Shown: positions 56,898 to 64,000 of the stretch, in pieces
How positions within the stretch are numbered: position 1 is the stretch's first letter
Layout: each line of letters opens with the position of its first letter
Source: Succinivibrio sp.
Lineage (GTDB): Bacteria; Pseudomonadota; Gammaproteobacteria; Enterobacterales; Succinivibrionaceae
DNA: 64,000 bases
Assembly (NCBI GenBank): GCA_017469335.1
Contig: JAFUGP010000073.1
Location: 1 to 64,000 of the forward strand
Direction: 5' to 3'
Position numbers and translations under genes: made by a program
The notes under the pieces: generated by a model
Database searches by the model: none
What the model was told of the DNA's origin: nothing
Seen by the model: only the letters and a program-made list of their open reading frames with translations

Positions 56898-57785
56898 TCA
56901 GTGATCGCGTGCGATGGTAAACCGGGCGAACTGCTCTAAGACGTTGGTATCGCCAGGCACCCTGTGCAGGGCCGCGAGCGCCTCCTCCACGCACTGCCGT
57001 GCCAGCTCTTGGGCCTTATCAAGACCCAGGAGTGCGGGGTAGGTGCTCTTCCCCGCGGCCTCGTCGTGACCTGCCTGCTTGCCCAGTACCTCGGTGCTGC
57101 CGATGACATCGAGCACGTCATCCCAGATCTGAAAGGCCTGTCCGCAGCAGCGGGCATAGTCATCCAAAGCCTTGGCCACGTCCGGTGAGAACTGCGGGGT
57201 ACTCTGATAGCCCAACTGCACGGCGCAGCGGATGAGCGCACCGGTCTTTTTGGCGTGGATAAGCCGCAGCTGCTCATAAGCAACAGGCACTCCTTCGGCT
57301 TCCAGATCGAGGGCCTGCCCGCCGCACATGCCGGCGTAACCGCTCAGCTCGGAGAGCAAAGCGCACAGTCTCACCACCGCCTGCGCACTCAGACCCGCGA
57401 CGGGATCGCTTAAAAACCTAAAGGCCAGAGCCTGCAGGGCATCGCCTGAGAGCAGCCCCAGGGCCGGCCCGAACTTGGCATGCACCGAGGGCTGACCGCG
57501 GCGCAGCACATCGTTGTCCATCTCGGGCATGTCATCGTGAATGAGCGAGTAGGCGTGGATGCACTCCACCGCCGCCGCCGGATAATCAAGACTTTCCGGA
57601 GCGGTACCCGCCAGTGCTCCGGCAGCGTAGACCAAAAGCGGTCTTACCCTTTTGCCACCCAGCGTCAGCCCGTAGGACATGGCCTCCCACAGCGCGGGCG
57701 CTTCCGCATCGAGTTTGGCCAGATACCTCTGCATAAAGGCATTGACCCGCTCGCGCACCCAAGTGGCATACTCATCAAAGCTCAT
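56898..57785 (-). CDS. ispA: Farnesyl diphosphate synthase
   Basis: Condenses DMAPP with two IPP to farnesyl diphosphate, feeding UppS and quinone side chains. 295 residues. The first aspartate-rich motif is HDDMPEMDND, the second QIWDDVLD, with GGKRVRPLLVY and KKTGALIRCAVQLG also typical. It lies between xseB and dxs with AAGGAA upstream. Confidence 0.95.
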   Translation of the reverse strand: MSFDEYATWVRERVNAFMQRYLAKLDAEAPALWEAMSYGLTLGGKRVRPLLVYAAGALAGTAPESLDYPAAAVECIHAYSLIHDDMPEMDNDVLRRGQPSVHAKFGPALGLLSGDALQALAFRFLSDPVAGLSAQAVVRLCALLSELSGYAGMCGGQALDLEAEGVPVAYEQLRLIHAKKTGALIRCAVQLGYQSTPQFSPDVAKALDDYARCCGQAFQIWDDVLDVIGSTEVLGKQAGHDEAAGKSTYPALLGLDKAQELARQCVEEALAALHRVPGDTNVLEQFARFTIARDH

Positions 57786-57803
57786 GTGCTCACAGTTCCT
57801 TGA

Positions 57804-58103
57804 TCAGAGCTCGGGGGCGGGGGCGTCCAGGACCCCGCCGGTCTCCTGCATGGCCGCCTCGGCACGCTCACGCGCCACCGTGATCTGCTGCGCGAGATTA
57901 TCCAAAGTGCGCTTGCACTCCAGGGCCAGTTCCATGCCGCGCGAATAGGCGGCAATGGCCTCGTCAATGGGCAGCTGACCGCTCTCCAAGCTGCGCGCTA
58001 TTTGCTCTAATTCGCCAAAGCCGCGTTCAATGCTTTTCATGTTGCCGCCCGCAGCCTGAGAGCGGCCCTCCTGCGGTACCTGAGTCTGCTCATCCATGGT
58101 CAT
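57804..58103 (-). CDS. xseB: Exodeoxyribonuclease VII small subunit
   Basis: Small subunit of the ssDNA exonuclease VII. 99 residues from ATG 58103 (a second ATG at 58097 stands 9 nt from AGAGG and is equally possible). The core FGELEQIARSLESGQLPIDEAIAAYSRGMEL is typical of XseB, and an N-terminal stretch of about 20 residues is extra. It stands 7 nt after pheT and ahead of ispA. xseA is not in this window. Confidence 0.93.
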   Translation of the reverse strand: MTMDEQTQVPQEGRSQAAGGNMKSIERGFGELEQIARSLESGQLPIDEAIAAYSRGMELALECKRTLDNLAQQITVARERAEAAMQETGGVLDAPAPEL

Positions 58104-58110
58104 GCACCTC

Positions 58111-60486
58111 TCAAGCCCGCAGCACGGCGCCCAAGCGCTCCTGCGCGGCCGCAATCAGGCTCTCCACCAGCGCCCCCACCTCGGCATCCTGCAGGGTGGC
58201 CTCTTTATTCTGCAAGGTCAGCCCCACGGCCACGCTGCGCCGATCGCCTAATTTTTCGTCCTCAAAGACATCGAAAACCCGCAGCTCCTGCACCAGTGCC
58301 CCGCCGCGTTCATGCAGCAGTTCCGAGAGTTCCTTGACGCTCACGCTCTTAGGCAGCAAAAAGGCCAGATCCCGGCGCACCGAGGGGTAGCGCGACAGCG
58401 CCTGATACACCGGCAGTTTACGGTCAAGCAGTGCTTCGAGCTTAAGCTGCAGCACCGCGGCATTGCCTTTGAGTCCCAGGGCCTTTAAGGCCAGCGGATG
58501 CAGCATGCCCACCGCGCCTATTCTCTGTCCGCCCAACAGGATATCCGCCCCCTGACCCGGGTGCAGGAAGGGCTCTTTTGAGGGCACAAAGTCCACATCG
58601 TCACGGCAGGTGAGCGACAGCAGCTCCTCGACATCGCCTTTGACATCAAAAAAGTCCACCGCGCGTGCCTGATGTCCCCAGTTCTCGGGGTGGGCCTCGC
58701 CGGTGGCGATGGCCGCCAGGCTCAGTTCCTGGCGTACGCCGTTCTCGGCATGCTTATCGCCAAGATAGGTAAGCCCGATCTCAAAAAGCCTCACGCGCTT
58801 TTGCTGGCGGTTTAAATTGTACAGCGCCGCCTGACTTAAGCCGGCCAACAGCGAGGTGCGCATGGCCGACATCTCAGGGGAGATGGGGGTGGTGAGCATC
58901 ACGGGAGGCAGAGCCGAGAACACCTTGGTATGGTCGGGGTGGACAAAGGAATAGGTGATGGCCTCAAAATAGCCTAAATCGCACATTTTCTGACGCAGCG
59001 TCAGCTCACTTAAGCGCTCCTCCCGGCGCGGCAGCATGCGCAGCTCTGAGCAGGCCTTGGCATTGGGGATCACGTCGTAGCCGTAGATGCGGGCCACCTC
59101 CTCGATGAGATCCTCCTCAATGCCCAAATCAAACCTGAAGGAAGGACTGACACAGCGCACCCCAAGATCAGTCTGCTGCGGATGAAGCTCCAACTGCTCT
59201 AAGATCTCAAACACCCGCTGTTGCGGCACTTCCTCGCCTAAGACCTTGCTGAGTTTGGCGTAACGCAGCTCAATGGGCGCATGCTGCGGCAGCTGCTCGG
59301 CGCACAGCGCCTCATTGACGGGGCCGGCGCTGCCTCCTGCGATCTCGATGAGCAGCGCGGTGGCCCGTTCCATGGCCCGGCGCTGGTTGTCGTGATCGAC
59401 CCCGCGCTCGTAGCGGTGCGCCGCATCGGTATCCAGGCCATATTGTCTGGCCCGTCCCTTGATGGCATCGGGGCTGAAGAAGGCCGATTCCAGCAGCACA
59501 TCGGTGGTCTCGTCGCTTATGCCGGAGTTAAGGCCGCCGAAAATACCGGCCAAAGCCACCGGTCCCTGGGAGTCGGCGATGACCAGGGTATTGCTCTTTA
59601 AGGAAAGCTCTTCCCCGGAGAGCACGGTGAGTTTCTCACCCTCACCGGCCATTCTCACCACGATGTGGTCATGCAGTTTATTAAGGTCAAAAGAGTGCAG
59701 CGGCTGACTGTACTCCAGCATCACATAGTTGGTCACATCCACGATGGGCGAGACGGAGCGCAAACCGGCGCGGCGCAGCCGCTCGGTCAGCCACAGCGGA
59801 CTTTTGGCTTTCTGATTGACGCCGCGAATGACCCGGTCGAGGTAACGCGGGCACGCCTGCGGAGCATTGAGCTGTACGGGAAAAATCTCTTCAATTGCGG
59901 CGGGAACAGGCGTTACCTGCGGGTAGCGCAGACTCTGTCCGGTCAACACCGCCAGCTCGCGGGCGATACCGCACACGCCCAGACAGTCGGCGCGGTTGGC
60001 GGTGAGGTCGATATCGATGATGCGGTCGTCTAACTTAAGATACTCATGCACATCCACGCCCAGCGGAGCATCCTCGGGCAGCTCAATGATGCCGTCGGAC
60101 TCCTCGGCCATACCCAGCTCCTTGTAGGAGCACAGCATGCCCGCCGACTCCACACCGCGCTTTTGGGCCTTGGTGATCTTCAGATCCCCCACCTGCGCCC
60201 CTTCCAGCGCCACGCAGACCTTAAGTCCCTCCCGGCAGTTGGGCGCGCCGCATACCACCTGTAAAATCTCGCCGGTGCCGGCGTCCACCTTGGTGACATG
60301 CATATGATCGGAATCGGGGTGAGGCCAGCACTCAAGTACCTTGCCCACCACCACTTTGCTGAACTCACCGCAGGGGGCACTCAGGCTGTCCACCTCCAAT
60401 CCGGCCATGGTCAGCTTCTCGGCAGCATCCTCGGCGCTCAGCTTATTGGGCACCCACTCATCAAGCCACAGTTTAGTTACTTTCAT
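58111..60486 (-). CDS. pheT: Phenylalanyl-tRNA synthetase beta subunit
   Basis: With PheS forms the alpha2-beta2 enzyme charging tRNA-Phe; the beta subunit edits misactivated tyrosine. 791 residues. An N-terminal EMAP-like tRNA-binding domain (KVLECWPHPDSDHMHVTKVD), B3/B4 editing domain, B5 domain and a C-terminal anticodon-binding RNP-type domain (LSRYPSVRRDLAFLLP) follow in order. It has no strong ribosome site (AAGAAA only). It is 36 nt behind pheS. ihfA, which follows pheT in E. coli, is replaced by xseB. Confidence 0.97.
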   Translation of the reverse strand: MKVTKLWLDEWVPNKLSAEDAAEKLTMAGLEVDSLSAPCGEFSKVVVGKVLECWPHPDSDHMHVTKVDAGTGEILQVVCGAPNCREGLKVCVALEGAQVGDLKITKAQKRGVESAGMLCSYKELGMAEESDGIIELPEDAPLGVDVHEYLKLDDRIIDIDLTANRADCLGVCGIARELAVLTGQSLRYPQVTPVPAAIEEIFPVQLNAPQACPRYLDRVIRGVNQKAKSPLWLTERLRRAGLRSVSPIVDVTNYVMLEYSQPLHSFDLNKLHDHIVVRMAGEGEKLTVLSGEELSLKSNTLVIADSQGPVALAGIFGGLNSGISDETTDVLLESAFFSPDAIKGRARQYGLDTDAAHRYERGVDHDNQRRAMERATALLIEIAGGSAGPVNEALCAEQLPQHAPIELRYAKLSKVLGEEVPQQRVFEILEQLELHPQQTDLGVRCVSPSFRFDLGIEEDLIEEVARIYGYDVIPNAKACSELRMLPRREERLSELTLRQKMCDLGYFEAITYSFVHPDHTKVFSALPPVMLTTPISPEMSAMRTSLLAGLSQAALYNLNRQQKRVRLFEIGLTYLGDKHAENGVRQELSLAAIATGEAHPENWGHQARAVDFFDVKGDVEELLSLTCRDDVDFVPSKEPFLHPGQGADILLGGQRIGAVGMLHPLALKALGLKGNAAVLQLKLEALLDRKLPVYQALSRYPSVRRDLAFLLPKSVSVKELSELLHERGGALVQELRVFDVFEDEKLGDRRSVAVGLTLQNKEATLQDAEVGALVESLIAAAQERLGAVLRA

Positions 60487-60522
60487 TTTCTTGTTACCGC
60501 AAAATCAAAGGGGAGATGGAGA

Positions 60523-61548
<1,026 letters not shown>

Positions 61549-61561
61549 TTAAAGTTTGCGT

Positions 61562-61567
61562 ATTATC
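61562..61567 (-). promoter_or_regulatory. -10 element of the pheS operon promoter
   Basis: TGcGATAAT (extended -10) on the minus strand about 55 bp upstream of pheS. The other sequence of 61568-61773 shows no supported gene; the rightward frame there lacks a ribosome site. Confidence 0.45.
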
Positions 61568-61773
61568 GCACTTTTTGGCGCCCTGGGGGCGGCCAAAAGG
61601 GCGGACCGCCTCAGGACATGGTCAGATCATGTGTTAAAAAGACCCGGACTGCAGGCAGAGGTGAGAATGCGTCATGCCCTGGACTCCGGCTTGCAGCCTC
61701 AGCTTCAGGACAGAGTACCACGGGCATCGGCTATACAAACCGCCTTTGGCCAGTCACCGTACCGAGACTGAGC

Positions 61774-62940
61774 TTAAGATAAAGGCACGGCGTTTTCACG
61801 GCGAAAGACGCAGGCGGTAAACTGATTGCCGTCTCTGTCATCCGTGAGGGTTACCTTGAAATCAGACTGCCGCGCCCGCAGCAAGCCACACCCCTTACCG
61901 TTGAAAGGCAGACATCTGGCACTGAAGCTGTAGAGCAGGTGATTTCTTGGCCAGGAAAAGCCCATTGAGATCTCGTCTACTCTGTAGCCGCCTGCGATAC
62001 AGCCGGGGCTGACAATCTCCACACGATTGTTAAAAACCAACAGCTGTACAGGTTCAGGCAGCAGCAGATCACGATGCACCAAAGCATTCTGCAACAACTC
62101 TGCGATTTCCGGCACCGGGGGCTCAGAAATTCCTTCATGGGTCAAACGCTGCCCGCTTTGCGGCAGGCTCAGGCAGGACTTCAACCACGCAAGCCCGCGC
62201 TTATAAAGCCTGGGCAGGTTGCCTGAAATATCCCTGCATTCAAGGCAGTGGCTGCGGTGAGCCTCGTTACCGGCAAATCGCGTGGCCCTGATGGATAAAG
62301 TGGGGATAAACCTCTGGGGCTTAACACCGAAAAACAGCAATCCCGCCAGAGTAAGGCGTCCTGCAGCGTCAGTAATCTGCAGCCTGCGCAGTAACTGATC
62401 ATAAGGGAGCTTAGCTGCAAGCTGCCCTAAGCTCTCCACCAGGCTTCTTACGGCAGCCAGATCGAGATCTGCCGTGCCGCTGCCGGGCACGACACTGGAA
62501 TCCGGCCGAAAGTAGCCAGCGACCCGGCACAGTCTGGAGATATCCCTGACACCCACGGCGCGTCTGTTCCCGGCTCCCTGCCTCACCCAGATGTTGCCTC
62601 TCTCATCCATGTATGGCAGCCTGCACCCCGGGGGAACCCTGAAAACCAGCAGCGTTTTGGTACCTGCCCGCACGCGATTTGGGGTTACGGTAACTGCCGG
62701 ATGAACGCCACAAGCGGCAGTAGCGGTTACGACACGGGAAATTTCCTCCAGTTGGGCGTCATCAAGGCCGATTGCCTCACCTGACGCAACGCGGACGCCG
62801 AAAATCAGCACTCCGCCCTCACCGTTGGAGAAGGCGGACAAAGTAGCGGCTACTCGGTCTGTATCAGGAAGGTTTTCTTGGAACTGCACCGTGGTGGTTT
62901 CACCGCCTGCCAGCAGCTCTCTCAATTCCTGACTATCCAT
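61774..62940 (-). CDS. AlbA_2 (Schlafen-type) domain protein with HATPase-like C-terminal domain
   Basis: 388 residues with GAGG upstream of the ATG. The N-terminal AlbA_2 domain (about 8-130) contains VQFQENLPD, LSAFSNGEGGVLIFGV and FRVPPGCRLPYMDERGNIWVRQGAGNR. The C-terminal part has the family's LLQNALVHRDL and NNRVEIVSPG motifs (HATPase_c_4-like). Such proteins are widespread, often called transcriptional regulators or helicase-like, and some sit in defence islands; the biochemical role of this one is unknown. It stands alone between pheS and the activase gene. Confidence 0.82.
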   Translation of the reverse strand: MDSQELRELLAGGETTTVQFQENLPDTDRVAATLSAFSNGEGGVLIFGVRVASGEAIGLDDAQLEEISRVVTATAACGVHPAVTVTPNRVRAGTKTLLVFRVPPGCRLPYMDERGNIWVRQGAGNRRAVGVRDISRLCRVAGYFRPDSSVVPGSGTADLDLAAVRSLVESLGQLAAKLPYDQLLRRLQITDAAGRLTLAGLLFFGVKPQRFIPTLSIRATRFAGNEAHRSHCLECRDISGNLPRLYKRGLAWLKSCLSLPQSGQRLTHEGISEPPVPEIAELLQNALVHRDLLLPEPVQLLVFNNRVEIVSPGCIAGGYRVDEISMGFSWPRNHLLYSFSARCLPFNGKGCGLLRARQSDFKVTLTDDRDGNQFTACVFRRENAVPLS

Positions 62941-63027
62941 TCACAACCTCATCCACAACTGATTTATTCACTCAGACAACAACAATTCAGAAATGTGCGC
63001 CTTACCTGACCTCATCATAGCGCGGAC

Positions 63028-63054
63028 ACCGCTCCTGTATCAAGCAGGAACGGT
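63028..63054. terminator. Possible terminator of the partial activase gene
   Basis: ACCGctCCTG-N7-CAGGaacGGT inverted repeat about 30 nt beyond the stop codon at 63084. No U-tract follows on either strand, so this is tentative. Confidence 0.35.
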
Positions 63055-63083
63055 TTGAGATATTGGTAATTGAATGGGGGAGC

Positions 63084-64000
63084 TCAGTCTGCGTCCCGAC
63101 GCCGTTTGGCCTCGGCAAGCATCAGCTTGAGGCGGTTTAACTGATTGACCTCGGAGGCACCGGCATCACAGTCAATGGTGACAATGTTGGCCTGGGGGTA
63201 ACTGCTGCGCAGAGGATGTACCACGCCCTTGCCGGTGATGTGATTGGGCAGACAGCCAAAAGGCTGCAGGCAGACGATGTTCTCCACCCCGCTTTCAATC
63301 AATTTGACCATCTCCCCGGTTAAAAACCAGCCCTCGCCGGCCATATTGCCCAAGGAAACATGCCGCGAGGCCAGAGCCGCCGTCTCCTTGATGCTCCTGG
63401 GCGGGCTGAAGCGCTGCGAGCGGCGCAGCGCCTTGGTCACCGGTTTGCGATAGCGCTCCACCGCGCGCACGAACAGCAAGGATGCCGTCTTGTCACGCCA
63501 GCGCCCGGAGAGCAGATCATGCTCGATAATGTTGTCGCCGGCGAGGTACAAAATAAAATCCAGAAACTCCGGCATCACCACCTCGGCTCCTTCGGAGAGC
63601 AGCACGCGCTCTAAGAAATTATTGGCCACCGGATGGTACTTGACCAAAATCTCCCCTACGATGCCCACCTTGGGTTTGCGCGCCTGTTCGTCGATGGGCA
63701 GTGCCTCGAAATCGCGGACCATGCGCCTGATGTGCCGGGCGTAGGAGAGCAATGACGGTTTTGTGAGTTCCTGCGCGCAGAGCCTGAGCCATTTCTCGGT
63801 AAGACGCTGCGTCGCCCCAGCCTCCTGTTCATAGGGCTCCACGCGGTTTTTCAGTCCCATGAGCAGATCGGCATACACCGAAGCCTTGACCGCGTCGCGG
63901 AACATGGGCAGCGTGAGCTTGAAATCGTCCGTGTCCAGCCCGTAGAGCGCGAACACCGGCACCTGCGGGAAACCAGCATCATGCAGAGCCCGGCGCAACA
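63084..64000 (-). CDS. 2-hydroxyacyl-CoA dehydratase activase-type giant protein, C-terminal part
   Basis: The last 305 codons of a gene whose start lies beyond the window. The visible part matches the C-terminal portion of large BadF/BcrA-type CoA-enzyme activase proteins (about 1400 residues in full): KVGIVGEILVKYHPVANNFLERVLLSEGAEVVMPEF (seen in part), LQPFGCLPNHITGKGVVHPLR and VTIDCDAGASEVNQLNRLKLML. The family as a whole couples ATP-driven electron transfer to 2-hydroxyacyl-CoA dehydratases or related reductases in anaerobes; the physiological role of the giant fused form is not established. The cysteine in QPFGCLPNH is likely a cluster or metal ligand. Confidence 0.85.
   Translation of the reverse strand, partial: LRRALHDAGFPQVPVFALYGLDTDDFKLTLPMFRDAVKASVYADLLMGLKNRVEPYEQEAGATQRLTEKWLRLCAQELTKPSLLSYARHIRRMVRDFEALPIDEQARKPKVGIVGEILVKYHPVANNFLERVLLSEGAEVVMPEFLDFILYLAGDNIIEHDLLSGRWRDKTASLLFVRAVERYRKPVTKALRRSQRFSPPRSIKETAALASRHVSLGNMAGEGWFLTGEMVKLIESGVENIVCLQPFGCLPNHITGKGVVHPLRSSYPQANIVTIDCDAGASEVNQLNRLKLMLAEAKRRRDAD

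Noticed and set aside
61556..61771. 71-codon rightward frame upstream of pheS
   Set aside because: TTG start, no ribosome site, and it covers the pheS promoter.

Overview
This is a chromosomal, gene-dense, GC-rich window from a gammaproteobacterium. The gene orders are those of the class: ribF-ileS-lspA-ispH divergent from rpsT; rpsB-tsf-pyrH-frr-uppS-cdsA-dxr-rseP-bamA-ompH-lpxD-fabZ-lpxA-lpxB-rnhB divergent from map-glnD-dapD; xseB-ispA-dxs behind pheST. A complete Na+-translocating NADH:quinone reductase operon and the C-terminal part of a giant 2-hydroxyacyl-CoA dehydratase activase (a protein type of anaerobes) suggest an anaerobic or fermentative member, for example of the Succinivibrionaceae. 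That taxonomic guess is inference; no rRNA or tRNA gene is present to settle it.

Layout. 1-88: the first codons of a leftward gene cut by the window edge. 237-4738: a membrane diguanylate cyclase and valS. 4970-5948: an AT-richer pair of overlapping unknown genes. 6172-11370: metY-type O-acetylhomoserine sulfhydrylase, divergent from a membrane-anchored BMP-family binding protein overlapping a hybrid histidine kinase. 11374-17139: ispH, lspA, ileS, ribF (leftward) and rpsT (rightward). 17140-18597: a short RNA/small-ORF unit and an orphan MglB-like sugar-binding protein. 18669-36597: tilS and accA, a lone small CPEC protein, then the long leftward run rnhB to rpsB (lipid A, outer-membrane assembly, isoprenoid, phospholipid and translation genes). 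37072-44625: metE-metF inserted between the rpsB promoter and map-glnD-dapD. 44684-46609: a large exported protein of unknown function. 46812-52709: nqrABCDEF. 53091-61506: pheS-pheT-xseB-ispA-dxs-yajQ-ampG, all leftward and closely packed. 61774-62940: an AlbA_2 (Schlafen-type) protein. 63084-64000: the partial activase.

How the genes fit together. Isoprenoid synthesis is strongly represented (dxs, dxr, ispA, ispH, uppS), feeding undecaprenyl phosphate and quinones. Envelope building uses accA, fabZ, lpxA/B/D, cdsA, bamA, ompH, rseP, lspA and ampG. Methionine is made by direct sulfhydrylation (metY product) and cobalamin-independent methylation (metE, metF). Na+-NQR couples NADH oxidation to a sodium gradient.

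Most unusual observation. At valS and accA a perfect or near-perfect Shine-Dalgarno sequence lies far upstream of the start codon, directly against a stable stem-loop, and exactly 9 nt remain between the 3' foot of the stem and the AUG. metE shows a looser version. This suggests ribosome-binding sites brought into register by a bridging hairpin. Other items to follow up are the unknown 4970-5948 gene pair, the BMP-protein/hybrid-kinase pair, the small ORF with terminator at 17213-17392, and a possible attenuator in the metE leader.
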